The translations under genes were made by a program, and so were the position numbers. The notes below the pieces were generated by a model. It had not been told where the DNA came from, did not search any database, and worked only from the letters and a program-made list of their open reading frames with translations. Shown here piece by piece: positions 54,001 through 61,912 of a stretch of 64,000 nt of DNA. The first letter of the stretch is position 1, and every line of letters starts with the position of its first letter. This DNA is from Streptomyces sp. NBC_01445 (GTDB taxonomy: Bacteria; Actinomycetota; Actinomycetes; Streptomycetales; Streptomycetaceae), in NCBI RefSeq assembly GCF_035918235.1, contig NZ_CP109485.1, forward strand, positions 10,137,001 to 10,201,000, read 5' to 3'.

Positions 54001-54470
54001 AGGTTCCGGCTGAGGACTCCGCGTACGAGCTCACTCAGAACCTGTCCAAGATCCCGACCTCGGACCGGAACTGGCTGCGCTCCATGGATATCACCACCAC
54101 CTGGAGCTTCCGCTCCCACCTGGAGCCGGACGTCTACTCGCGCGGCCTGCCGATCCTCTCCCCGGCGTACGACCTGCCGGTGGACGGCCTGAACACCCTG
54201 CCCGCGAAGAGCGGCATCAAGGTCGGCCTGTCGGTCGAGGGCCACGCCGGGTACACCCCGAGCGCGATCACCAAGGCCTCGCTGTCCTACTCCTACGACG
54301 GCGGCACCACCTGGATCCAGGCGCCGACCCAGAAGAAGGACGGCAAGTGGACGGCCGTCCTCGACCACACCGGTGCCGCCGGCAAGCAGGTCATGACGAA
54401 GGCCGAGTTCACCGACGCCAACGACAACGCGGTCACCCAGACCATCACCCGCGCCTACGACGTTCGCTGA
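51081..54470 (+). CDS. Large secreted S8 (subtilisin-like) serine protease
   Basis: ATG at 51081 has GGGGAG 4 bp upstream and gives 1129 residues. A signal peptide (RSITRIAMGAATAAALAVTA) is followed by a propeptide to about residue 225. The catalytic domain has Asp240 (VAVLDTGVD), His272 (GHGTHTAS), oxyanion Asn369 (VAAGNAGS) and Ser444 (SGTSMATPHVAG). Residues 550-1129 are beta-rich repeats, probably for substrate or wall binding. It degrades extracellular protein or processes secreted proteins. It follows its likely regulator and ends at a strong terminator. Confidence 0.93.
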   Translation: MRSITRIAMGAATAAALAVTAVAPSGAADTPPDGASGKRPVIGSGARATGGKQTTVTLVTGDKVVVTTDRSGHSSAAVLPREDGTQPMVQTYQLGKDLYVYPEGVSEAIAEGKVDEQLFNVTGLIRQGYDDAHTDSLPLIATYRNSVDVAKSAPAAPRGSERGLSLPAVDGVALKAGKDTAATFWRDITDARSRAASPLKKLWLDGKAEATLDRSTAQVHAPEAWAAGYDGKGTKVAVLDTGVDAEHPDLVSRVAASKNFTDSKTTDDRVGHGTHTASTAGGSGAASGGRKKGVAPGTSLLIGKVLNDQGYGQDSWIIAGMQWAVDQQADVVSMSLGNPTIRDCADPMAQATQQLSQNTHTLFVVAAGNAGSATETVSSPGCVPGVLTVGAVDRDDTTASFSSRGPVAVTHTLKPEIAAPGVDISAASAGGRGVYAYRTMSGTSMATPHVAGAAAVVRQAHPDWTAQQIKAALVSSARTGGKVAGADQTGGGVLDVFDAVNQKVLSAPAVQAGSYNWPQDASDRTTVQVPFTNTGKSDLTLSLKVSGVHGNDGSDVRSGILKPAENKVKVPAGATAQVPLRIDPTARLTDAQYGAVTGRILATGGDVHVSVPVTLYVQPETITLRVKVIDRNGKPAAGPSSLDLVSLDTDKGERRSNNGATDQTYSVRPGDYSLSSFVGSYDADNAPESVSYLANPQLRLTHDTTVVLDARKAHQVSVRTDRPSAVTNTTLSYARTWDDTWQISGSIMAGSTVQKFYADIDGRAGNGTFEFRPTWRATGSEDGSPYVYNLSFPTRGPLHSDQVYKPKDSKLAQVTETWHAMGKEADYIDAMFVRPAGSSDAYLPVSPFGSVHVPGTRTAYYTTGDDAWYHGAMTSFPFAAFMGDQERTYRAGERRAEKWYGGALRPAAPRDADGKLMLAAERQGDLIGFQNALWVDGSGDHWSYGGSFGDLGNLVLKRNGERIAESTYPYDVFKVPAEDSAYELTQNLSKIPTSDRNWLRSMDITTTWSFRSHLEPDVYSRGLPILSPAYDLPVDGLNTLPAKSGIKVGLSVEGHAGYTPSAITKASLSYSYDGGTTWIQAPTQKKDGKWTAVLDHTGAAGKQVMTKAEFTDANDNAVTQTITRAYDVR

Positions 54471-54483
54471 CCACACGGTCTCC

Positions 54484-54527
54484 CGCCGCTACCCGTACAG
54501 CTCGTGTGAGCCGTACGGGTAGCGGCG
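54484..54527 (+). terminator. Terminator of the S8 protease gene
   Basis: CGCCGCTACCCGTAC at 54484-54498 and its exact reverse complement at 54513-54527 form a 15-bp stem with a 14-nt loop, 14 bp after the protease stop. No T-run, as usual for streptomycetes. Confidence 0.8.
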
Positions 54528-54922
54528 GCGCGCCAGCAAACAGTGTTCCAAGGGTTGAGACTGGTGGGCTCGCATGTTGAGGTGTCGCGTATTCCTCGGT
54601 GCTCGTGAGAGCGCTTTGGCCTGGGTCCGACTCGACCGCCACGAGTCGCGAACCGCTCGGCTTCCTATGCGGTGTCGCCGGCAGCATGCAGATGTGGCGG
54701 TTGCCGAACTCGGAGCGGTGGGTTGGTCTGACCATCGGCCAAGCTGACCCGGAATGGCCGTTCCAACTGCTGGCGGGCATCGGTGAAACATCCTCGCTGG
54801 ACGGCAGGTGACAACTTCTGCGCCCAGGCGGAGACAACTGCCGTGTGGCTCTGTTCACGAGTTGCGACAGCAGATGCGCACTTCCCCGAGCAGCGCGTGG
54901 ACCGCGGCGTGTTCGATGTGCA
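54528..54922. other. Region with uncertain small ORFs
   Basis: On the plus strand a frame at 54599-54811 (MQMWRLPNSERWVGLTIGQA within it) and another at 54783-54998 (VWLCSRVATADAHFPEQRVD within it) look protein-like. The second originally ended with VFDVHEK and a TGA, but the MITE insertion at 54931 now adds about 20 codons. They may be pieces of one frameshifted gene. No family recognised. Confidence 0.35.
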
Positions 54923-54930
54923 TGAGAAAT

Positions 54931-55072
54931 GGTTCTGGCTCAACTTCCGTGAAAACCATGCCGACCGGGCTCGTGCCAGCCTCTGGACGAGCCGCTGACC
55001 TGCCGGTTCGCCAGGGCCGCCAGCCTCGGACACCGAGGATCGGTTCGACTTCACGGAAGTTGTGCCAGAACC
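54931..55072. mobile_element. 142-bp MITE-like element with IS6-type ends
   Basis: The ends are 23-bp inverted repeats starting GGTTCTGGCTCAACTTCCGT on the left, with one mismatch to the right end (54931-54953 and 55050-55072). The 8-bp sequence TGAGAAAT flanks both sides (54923-54930 and 55073-55080) as a perfect target duplication. No transposase is encoded. Eight-bp duplications and GGTTCTG-like ends fit the IS6 family, so a full-length IS6 element elsewhere could move it. Confidence 0.8.
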
Positions 55073-55141
55073 TGAGAAATGACAGCGGCCGTGGGGCGGT
55101 CGGCCCTGGAGTCGCATCCACCAGTCGAGGGCTGTGCTCGA

Positions 55142-55501
55142 TCACAGCCGGGTGGCCAACCAGATGGTCACGGCTGCGGTAACAGTGAGTCCGGCGTTGA
55201 GCGCGATCCGGCGGTCTTCGCCCGTCAGGTGAACGGCGATCGCGCCGGTCTGCAGGAGTACGAAGCCGATGGCCGTGGCCGTCGCCAACGAGGGAGCGAT
55301 GCCGGTCAGCTTCGGCAGGATCAGGCCGGTCGCGCCGAGTATTTCGACCGCCCCCAGCGCCCTGAGGGCAGGCAAGGGTATGCGGTCGACCCAGGCCATC
55401 ATCGGCCGGAGTTGATCGCGGCTGCGGAGCACCTTCAGCGTGCCTGCGTAGAAGTAGAAGAGCGCGAGCAGTCCCGCGACGATCCAGTAGGCGATGTTCA
55501 T
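55142..55501 (-). CDS. DoxX family membrane protein
   Basis: The 119-residue product has four membrane helices: IAYWIVAGLLALFYFYAGTL, ALRALGAVEILGATGLILP, TATAIGFVLLQTGAIAVHL and AGLTVTAAVTIWLA. FYFYAGTLKVL is the DoxX start. Members support redox or thiol chemistry at the membrane, but the exact role is unclear. It follows the cupin gene on the same strand after about 190 bp. Confidence 0.85.
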   Translation of the reverse strand: MNIAYWIVAGLLALFYFYAGTLKVLRSRDQLRPMMAWVDRIPLPALRALGAVEILGATGLILPKLTGIAPSLATATAIGFVLLQTGAIAVHLTGEDRRIALNAGLTVTAAVTIWLATRL

Positions 55502-55693
55502 CGTTCCCGTTCATGGGCCACCGGTACATGGGGCCCCGTCGATTGCGTCGCTTGCCACAAGAGCCCTCGTGAAGGCCTGGTCCGTCGTCCGAGGGACGCG
55601 GACACGCGGGTCGCCGCCGATGGCGATGGGCGGCAGCGCCACCGCTCTGCCGGTCCGAGGGAGGGTGGCCGGGCACATGCTGTGCCGTCGGCT

Positions 55694-56188
55694 TCAGGCG
55701 AGGTCGGTGGCGGGCTCGGTCGCGTAGCGGCTCATCGCGTCGATGTTGGCCTGTTGCGTCAGCGGCCGGCCGCCGGCGAGCGCCTCCTGGAGTTCTCGGA
55801 AGTACTGCACATACAGGTCGGGGGTGAATGTGCTGAGCATGACGGCGGGTTGGTCGGTCAGATTGGCGAAGGTGTGTGGGGTTCCGGGCGGAACCATCAC
55901 GAGCGTGCCCGAGGCGGCGTCGTAGTCCTCGTCCCCGACGGTGAACCGCACGGTGCGGGAGAGGATGTAGAAGCCTTCGTCGTGTCGGGCGTGGCGGTGC
56001 TGCGGCGGTCCCTGGGTGTGCGGGGCGAGGACGGACTCGGCGATCGCGAGGCGGTGCCCGGTGTGGCTGCCGTCCTCCAGAATGCGCATGCGTGTGGTGC
56101 CCAGAACGATCATTTCGCCGTCGTCGGGACCCACCACCGACACAGCGGGGTGGGTCTGCGGCTCGCTGCTCTTCGCATCTTCGGTCAT
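55694..56188 (-). CDS. Cupin-domain protein
   Basis: The 164-residue product has one cupin barrel. Motif 1 reads PPQHRHARHDEGFYILSRTV, with the His and Glu ligands for a metal; motif 2 reads VPPGTPHTFANLTD. It may be a small oxygenase or sensor. It is divergent from a LysR gene whose start is 80 bp away, and that gene probably controls it. Confidence 0.85.
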   Translation of the reverse strand: MTEDAKSSEPQTHPAVSVVGPDDGEMIVLGTTRMRILEDGSHTGHRLAIAESVLAPHTQGPPQHRHARHDEGFYILSRTVRFTVGDEDYDAASGTLVMVPPGTPHTFANLTDQPAVMLSTFTPDLYVQYFRELQEALAGGRPLTQQANIDAMSRYATEPATDLA

Positions 56189-56243
56189 GCTTACAAGTGC
56201 ACCGCCCCGCGCTGTCGGTGTCCAAGACCCATCCCGCGGCGCC

Positions 56244-56260
56244 GATACCTCGTGGGTATC
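56244..56260. promoter_or_regulatory. LysR-type operator
   Basis: GATACC-TCGTG-GGTATC lies between the divergent cupin and LysR genes, 8 bp before the LysR start codon. It contains the ATAC-N7-GTAT pattern common for LysR binding and would let the regulator control both genes. Confidence 0.55.
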
Positions 56261-56268
56261 GTTGCAGC

Positions 56269-57120
56269 GTGGAGCTACGGACCTTGCGCTATTTCGTGGC
56301 GGTCGCCGAGGAACTCCACTTCGGCCGGGCCGCCACCCGACTGCACATGAGTCAGCCGCCGCTGAGCCGGGCGATCAAGCAGCTGGAGGCCGATGTCGGG
56401 TCCCTGCTGTTCGTCCGCTCGCCTACGGGGGTCACGCTCACTTTGGTGGGCTCGGTGCTGTTCGACGAGGCGCGGGCCCTGCTCGACCATGCCGACCGCG
56501 TCCGGGTACGCGTGAGCGCGGCGGCCGGCGTCGCGACCCTCACCATCGGCATCCTGGGCGACGGCACCGACCCGGGAGTGGCCAGGATGGCCGCCGCCTA
56601 CCGCCGAAGCCGCCCCGGCATCGACATCCGCATCCGCGACACCGATCTGACCGACCCGACCTGCGGGCTGCGCGCCGGAATGGTCGACGTCGCGCTGACC
56701 CGGGCGCCGTTCGACGAGACGGCCCTGACGGTGCGTGCGCTGCGGACCGATCCGGTCGGCGTGGTCCTGCGCGCCGACGATCCGCTGGCCCGCCGCGACG
56801 GGCTGCGGCTGGCCGAGCTGAGCGACCGCCGCTGGTTCCAATTCCCGCAGGGCACTGACCCCATCTGGCAGTCGTACTGGAACGGTGGCAGGCCGCGCGA
56901 GGGCCCAGTGGTGCGTGCTGTCCAGGAATGTCTGCAGGCCGTGCTGTGGAACGGCACGGTCGGCCTGGCCCCGCTCGGACACGACCTGCCGGCGCAGCTG
57001 GCCGTGGTGCCGCTGATCGACATGCCACCGAGCCGAGTGGTGGCGGTGTGGAACGAGGGTGACACCAACCCTTTGATCCCATCCTTGATCGAGATCGCGA
57101 CAACCGCGTACCGTCACTGA
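56269..57120 (+). CDS. LysR family transcriptional regulator
   Basis: GTG at 56269 gives 283 residues: VELRTLRYFVAVAEELHFGR and LHMSQPPLSRAIKQLEADVG form the HTH; the ligand domain starts near residue 88 with ATLTIGILGDGTDPGVARMA. Normal length. The frame is open upstream to 56092, but that part overlaps the cupin gene. It shares a promoter region with the cupin gene. Confidence 0.9.
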   Translation: MELRTLRYFVAVAEELHFGRAATRLHMSQPPLSRAIKQLEADVGSLLFVRSPTGVTLTLVGSVLFDEARALLDHADRVRVRVSAAAGVATLTIGILGDGTDPGVARMAAAYRRSRPGIDIRIRDTDLTDPTCGLRAGMVDVALTRAPFDETALTVRALRTDPVGVVLRADDPLARRDGLRLAELSDRRWFQFPQGTDPIWQSYWNGGRPREGPVVRAVQECLQAVLWNGTVGLAPLGHDLPAQLAVVPLIDMPPSRVVAVWNEGDTNPLIPSLIEIATTAYRH

Positions 57121-57164
57121 GCACCGACGCCGTGATGTGGCCGAGTGGGGCGCCGACTCCCGAG

Positions 57165-57556
57165 GTCGCGCAGCTTTGATACGACACCCTCCGGGACCAG
57201 GGGATCGAGGGCGTCGTGTGCAAGCGGGCCTCTTCCCCGTACCGGGCAGGGCACATCTGACAGAAGGTAAGGCACTCTGACACGGTCGACGCGGACGTGG
57301 TCGGGTTCGTGGGGCCAGCGGCCAGGCCCCACCGGGTAGCGGTGCGGCTTCCCGACGGAAGCAGAGTCCTGTCGCAGGCGTTGACGGCCCTCATCGCTGC
57401 GGAAGTGGCACGCCACGTCGCGAAGGCCGGGACGGGCCGCAGGGCCCGCTCCTCTGGCGGCGAGCCATGCGTAACGACGTCGCATGGACTGTTGGTTGAG
57501 GTGCTGGCAGGTACACAACCCGTCATGCCGTGGTGACCGTGACGCACGTCCGATAG
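57165..57556 (+). pseudogene. C-terminal remnant of an ATP-dependent DNA ligase
   Basis: YDTLRDQGIEGVVCKRASSP and YRAGHI carry ligase motif IV-V text (EGVVCKR). After a frame change, DVVGFVGPAARPHRVAVRLP and SHGLLVEVLAGT follow, then another change gives TRHAVVTVTHVR and a TAG at 57554-57556. This is the OB-fold end of LigD/LigC-like ligases. The catalytic Lys and N-terminal half are absent and at least two frameshifts are present. Confidence 0.65.
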
Positions 57557-58056
57557 CTGCATATCGGGACCCGCGGGCGGGGCTCGATGAGTGCCGCGTG
57601 TCGTCCGTCGGTGCGGGGGAGTGCGCACCACGATGCGCACCACTGGATGGGAGTGCACGACATCGTGCGCACCGACGGCACAGTGAACGACATCCGATGC
57701 GTACCCTGGTGGGGAGTGCGCTGCATCGTGCACAACTCATCCCGCCGCACGCGCTGGTGCGCGCGCACTCCGGTGTGGTGCGCGGCGGTCGGCGCCCCGG
57801 CGGCTCTACGACCGCAAGTGGGACAGACCCTGGTGAGGCTGTTGAGGAAGGGAACCGCCGCACCGAAAGCGGCGATTCCGGTGAGCACTGCCTGCGCGGT
57901 GTTCGCGTCGGCGAGTGCGGTGAGGATTCCTGCGCCGACGCCTTTGAGGGTGCTCGCGATCAGGATGAGGGCGGTCCTCCTGCGGTTCGCCCACCCCTCA
58001 AGCGTCCTCCGCTCGTCCTTGGACAGGACGAGCGGGTCCAACCGCGGTCCAGGCAC
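57523..58056 (-). CDS. Hypothetical ORF, chimeric
   Basis: The ORF begins MPGPRLDPLVLSKDERRTLE and GWANRRRTA, the N-terminus of IS630 transposases, then turns into a hydrophobic part LILIASTLKGVGAGILTALA and LTGIAAFGAAVPFLNSLT, with a CPTC motif after it. From about 57780 downward it runs through the dyad array and is probably not coding. It may be an IS630 start fused to a membrane-protein gene, or both may be scraps. Confidence 0.3.
   Translation of the reverse strand: MPGPRLDPLVLSKDERRTLEGWANRRRTALILIASTLKGVGAGILTALADANTAQAVLTGIAAFGAAVPFLNSLTRVCPTCGRRAAGAPTAAHHTGVRAHQRVRRDELCTMQRTPHQGTHRMSFTVPSVRTMSCTPIQWCASWCALPRTDGRHAALIEPRPRVPICSYRTCVTVTTA
57621..57768. repeat. Array of evenly spaced imperfect dyads (iteron-like)
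   Basis: Four related palindromes start at 57621 (GTGCGCACCACGATGCGCAC), 57653 (GTGCACGACATCGTGCGCAC), 57683 (GTGAACGACATCC and following) and 57716 (GTGCGCTGCATCGTGCAC), 32, 30 and 33 bp apart, about three helical turns. A fifth shorter one, GTGCGCGCGCAC, is at 57757. The even phasing suggests a binding array for a dimeric protein, such as an operator cluster or replication or partition iterons. Confidence 0.6.
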
Positions 58057-58091
58057 ACACCCATCAGACCGCAGAACTCAGGACCAGGACG

Positions 58092-58660
58092 CTAGGCGAC
58101 GGAGTGGAGATAGCCCGCCCAGAGGGACGGTGCGGCCGGGAAGCGGTCGCGCGTGTCTTTGACGGTTCGGTGCAGGGCCGTCGCGGCCTGTGCGGGATCG
58201 GGCGTGCCGGTCGGGCCGTCGGCCAGGTGGGTGTAGAAGGACTCGGCGACGTCGGCGGCCAGGCGGTCGTCGATGGTCCACATCGCGCCGATGACGTGGG
58301 AGAAGCCGGCGAGTTGGAAGGCGCTGGTGAGGTGGATGGCCTCACCGAGCAGCCGGGGGTTGCCGGGGTGCGCGGTGCGGCAGGCGGAGAGATAGGCCAG
58401 CTGCGCGTGGGCGAGGTCGGCCCGGGACAACGCGGAGACCGTCAGCGGCGTCTCGGCGTGGTCCTGGAGGAGCAGCTTGCTCTGCGAGGGGTCGGTCAAC
58501 TCGCTGATGCCGTGGCAGGCGAAGTGGGCGAGGGCGCAGTGCTCGAAGACAGCAGTTCCCAGTTGTGCGAGATGGTGTTCTACATGGCCGGGAACTCGTC
58601 CTTGACGGGCAGGGAGCGGGCTCGGTGCATCAGCAGCAGTCCATCGAACCCAGTGCGCGA
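58092..58660 (-). pseudogene. CHAT-domain (caspase-like) protease C-terminal remnant
   Basis: The frame carries the CHAT His in ALAHFACHGISELTDP and the Cys in LAYLSACRTAHPGNP, then HLTSAFQLAGFSHVIGAMWT and SLWAGYLHSVA. Both catalytic positions are present. The N-terminal part is frameshifted at about 58580 (ARSLPVKDEFPAM lies in another frame) and then ends at about 58660. The TPR part typical of CHAT proteins is missing. Remains of a caspase-like effector gene, now broken. Confidence 0.65.
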
Positions 58661-58768
58661 CTGATGGGCTTGTTGTCTTGCGTGCGCCTGTCGCCACAGG
58701 ATTTGATTGTGGTTTGGTCGCCGAGGGAACCGTCGAAGTGGGATTAGGCCACGTAGCTAATTCTTTGG

Positions 58769-58933
58769 TTGTTCGACAGCGGAGGGCCAGCGTTCAACGG
58801 TTCAACGGCCCTGGGCCTGCTCTCCGGCGGCACTGACGAGACGGTGTGCAACTTCTCCTCCAGCGGTACGTACTTGAACTATTTCATGCCGGTGCAGAAG
58901 GTGCTGAACGATCACGGCCTTCACGTCTATTGA
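58769..58933 (+). pseudogene. C-terminal remnant of an S1 (trypsin-like) protease
   Basis: VFDSGGPAFNGSTALGLLSG includes the catalytic Ser of the DSGGP motif, followed by YLNYFMPVQKVLNDHGLHVY and a TGA at 58931-58933. It is the end of a secreted streptogrisin-like protease. His and Asp of the triad and the signal peptide are lost. Confidence 0.7.
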
Positions 58934-59033
58934 TGGCCCGCCGCCCGCGGCTGTCGCAACCAGTGGAACTGTTTCGGATCGGCCGCGTCACACTGACTGG
59001 ATGGCCGATCCCACTTTTCGTCCGGGAGTTCAC

Positions 59034-59933
59034 ATGCGGGTTGCATCATCGCGCTTTGTAAGCCTGCTTGCCGCGGTGGTCTTGGCTGCCGCGGGCCTGG
59101 GGGCAGTCTCCGGTTGCGGCAGCCAGCAGAGGGCCGGTGGAAGCCAAGAGGAACCGGCGCAACGTGCTCGTAAAGTCGCCACAGCTTGGGACGGGTCAGC
59201 GGCATCTGCCGCATGGCGTGCTGGCTACCACCCCATGGGGGAAGTAATCCAGCTGCCGCGGGGCGGCCTGCGAAGCAAGGCTGATATGCAGGCCTACCAA
59301 GCCCAGAGTTTCGTCCTGCGGGGCAGGCTGCCCGCCACGTGGCCGAAGAGCGGCCGGGTGGCGTGGGCCGGGGGCGAATCACTCACGCGACCGCTGACAG
59401 GGGTGGACGAGTCGTACAACTCCCTGGCTGGCGGCCGCAAAGGCGGAAAGCCAACCCTGGCTGTGACAGGGGCGAAGCTGGGTGAGATGCGGGTGGACAC
59501 CAGCCGCGGACCAGCAGTGGTGCCGGCCTGGCTGTTCACACTCGACGGTTACGACTCCCCCCTCAAGCAGGCCGCTGCCGTCCCTTCGAAGCTGCCCCAA
59601 CCGCCGATCAAGCGGGCCCGCAACGTTCCCGGCTATCCGCTCGACCGCCTGGTCCAGATTTCCGCAGACGGGCGATCGGTAACCGTGGTTACCCTTCAGG
59701 GTGCCTGCGACAACAGCCCGAACGTGCATGCATGGGAAACATCCGACGGCGTGGTGCTCTCAGCTGACGTCACGGGCAAAAAGCACGATGGCGTCTGCAC
59801 CAAGCAGGGGAAGCTGCGGCAGGTGACCGTGAAGTTGGACCGCCCAATAAGGGACCGCGTCCTGCTCGACGCGATCACCGGCAAGCCAGTCGCCTTTCAG
59901 CCGCTGCACGGACCCTCGCCAAGCTGGAGCTGA
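59034..59933 (+). CDS. Lipoprotein of unknown function
   Basis: ATG at 59034 has GGGAG 5 bp upstream and gives 299 residues. A lipoprotein signal (RFVSLLAAVVLAAAGLGAV followed by SGC) places the lipidated Cys near residue 28. The rest is soluble and beta-rich, with two Cys (ACDNSPNVHAWE; GVCTKQGKL) that may pair. It is anchored outside the membrane. I know no family. Confidence 0.7.
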   Translation: MRVASSRFVSLLAAVVLAAAGLGAVSGCGSQQRAGGSQEEPAQRARKVATAWDGSAASAAWRAGYHPMGEVIQLPRGGLRSKADMQAYQAQSFVLRGRLPATWPKSGRVAWAGGESLTRPLTGVDESYNSLAGGRKGGKPTLAVTGAKLGEMRVDTSRGPAVVPAWLFTLDGYDSPLKQAAAVPSKLPQPPIKRARNVPGYPLDRLVQISADGRSVTVVTLQGACDNSPNVHAWETSDGVVLSADVTGKKHDGVCTKQGKLRQVTVKLDRPIRDRVLLDAITGKPVAFQPLHGPSPSWS

Positions 59934-59977
59934 TCCGATCCGGGCGGGTGCCAGCGGGCACCTGCCCGGAGAGGTGT

Positions 59978-60150
59978 CAGACCTGACGGAAGTAGACCCT
60001 GAGTGGGTCGGTGTGCCTCCGAGGGCCTCGTAGAGGGCTCGGGCCGGTGCGTGGAACTGGTCTCCTCCGGTGCCGATTTCGACGACCTCGCCACCGAGGG
60101 CCCGCATCTGGTCGAAGGCGCGCTCGCACAGTGCCGTGCCCACGTGGTCT
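59978..60150 (-). pseudogene. GNAT C-terminal remnant
   Basis: HVGTALCERAFDQMRALGGE and TGGDQFHAPARALYEALG are GNAT motifs; the end (TDPLRVYFRQV) is in another frame after a shift near 60010. The N-terminal half is replaced by the ISL3-type left end at 60177. Confidence 0.65.
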
Positions 60151-60176
60151 CGTCGGTGTGTCGACGCTCACGCAAT

Positions 60177-60206
60177 TCGGCTCTGTCGCTGATCTTGTGA
60201 TCGGGG
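60177..60206. repeat. Left terminal repeat of an ISL3-type element
   Basis: GGCTCTGTCGCTGATCTTGT followed by GATCGGGG; the reverse complement occurs at 61837-61858 (one mismatch over 22 bp) and again, longer, at 62733-62763. Confidence 0.7.
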
Positions 60207-60288
60207 CTGGTGTCGGTGGCGCCTGCCATCGTGTCCCCGGTGTACTTCGCGGAGTTTCGAGGCGCTTGTTCCTCATCTGTCTGGTGTC

Positions 60289-61835
60289 GTGGTGGAGTTG
60301 GTAGAGCGATCGGTGAACGGGATCACGATGCATGCCCGTGTTCGTGGCCCCGATGCGCCGTGCTCGCGCTGTCAGAGCACCTCGGCGCGGGTGCACGGCC
60401 GATATCTGCGACGCCTGTCCGACGCGGCGGTCAGCGGTACCCGGGTAGTCATCGAGCTGCTGGTACGCCGGTTCCGCTGCCTCAATGACGCCTGTCCAGC
60501 AGTGACGTTCGCCGAGCAGGTGACCGGGTTGACCAGCCCACACGCCCGCTACACCCCGCTGATGCGCGGGACGCTGACCTCGATCGCCCTCGCGCTGGCC
60601 GGGCGAGCAGGCAGCCGACTCGCCGTCGCACTGGGGGCACCAGCGGCGAAGGACACACTGTTGCGCCTGCTCAGAGCCTTCCCGGAGGAGCCCGTCGGGC
60701 AGGTCAGGGTGCTCGGGGTCGACGATTTTGCATTACGGAAGGGTGACATACGCCACCGTCCTGGTCGATCTGGAGCGGCGCCGCCCCGTCGACGTCCTGC
60801 CGGGACGCGACGCCGAGCCCCTGGCCACCTGGCTCCTGGACCACCCCGAGGTGGAGATCATCTGCCGCGATCGGGCCGGAGCGTACGCGGAGGGCGCCCG
60901 CACGGGCGCCCCGCAAGCTGTGCAGGTCGCCGACGCCTGGCACCTGTGGAAAAACGTCGGCGAGGCGGTCGAGAAGACCGTCGCCGCCCACTACACCTGC
61001 GTGCGGGCCGTGTTCGAGAAGCTACCGGTCCCTGAACCCACCACCGCGCCCACTGGCGACGACGGCCCTCTCGCCGCATCGATCGGGACACTGGACGTCT
61101 GCGGGCGCGAGCGCCGCCTGGTGGTCCGCACCCGGGAGCGGTTCGCCCTGGTCCAGGACCTGCTGCATGACGGGGCCTCGCTGGAGTCGATCTGCCACCG
61201 GCTGCAGTTGGACCGCTCGACCGTGCGCCGCTTCGCCCGCGCAACCAGCATCGACGAACTCCTGGTCAAAACAATCAACCGGTCCACGATCCTGGACGCC
61301 CACCGGCCCCATCTCCACCAACGGTGGAACCAGGGCTGCCACAACACCGCCCAACTGCACCGTGAGATCACCGCTCTCGGCTTCACCGGGGGCATCCAGA
61401 CCGTCCGCCGCTACTTACGGAACTTCGCGCCGTCCGCCCCCACGCCGGCGCCCAGGCCCGCGCCGCGGCCCCGTCGCGTCGTCCGATGGATCATGACCAA
61501 TCCAGGCAACCTCCCCGACGCGGACGCCCTCTCCCTCAAGGAGATCCGCGTCGGTTGTCCCGAGCGCGACGCGGTCACCGACCACGTCCGCGACTTCGCC
61601 GAGATGATGCGCGACCTGCGTGGCGACCAACTGCCGCAGTGGATGGAGCGAGTCGAACAGGACCCCCTGCCCGCGCTGCACTCCCTGGTCAACGGCCTTC
61701 GTCGCCGGACTGTCCAGCCCATGGAGCTCCGGCCAGGTCGAGGGACAGAACACGAGAGTGAAGCTTCTCAAGCGGGCCGGATACGGCCGCGCCAACTTCG
61801 ACCTCCTACGCAAGCGGATCCTGCACAGAACCTGA
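60289..61835 (+). pseudogene. Frameshifted ISL3-family transposase
   Basis: The zinc-finger start ([35 protein letters not shown]) and [13 protein letters not shown] (first Asp) are in one frame; after a one-base loss near 60735 the next frame continues [20 protein letters not shown] (second Asp) and [17 protein letters not shown] to about 61705; a third frame gives PWSSGQVEGQNTRVKLLKRA (Glu). The three pieces make almost a full ISL3 transposase with two frame breaks and a small deletion near 61710. Confidence 0.85.
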
Positions 61836-61836
61836 C

Positions 61837-61858
61837 CCCCGATCATAAGATCAGCGAC
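61837..61858. repeat. Right terminal repeat of the ISL3-type element
   Basis: CCCCGATCATAAGATCAGCG and the next two bases mirror 60185-60206. The outer GGCTCT of the left repeat is not matched here, so the end is either truncated or diverged. Confidence 0.65.
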
Positions 61859-61912
61859 GTTTTCCATGGGGCCGTGGTCGCGAGCGGCGGCTCGGGCAGC
61901 CCTGGAGCCGGC

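Noticed and set aside
57590..57780. CRISPR array
   Set aside because: The repeats are short, imperfect palindromes with 10-13 bp between them and no unique spacers of constant length; no cas genes are nearby.
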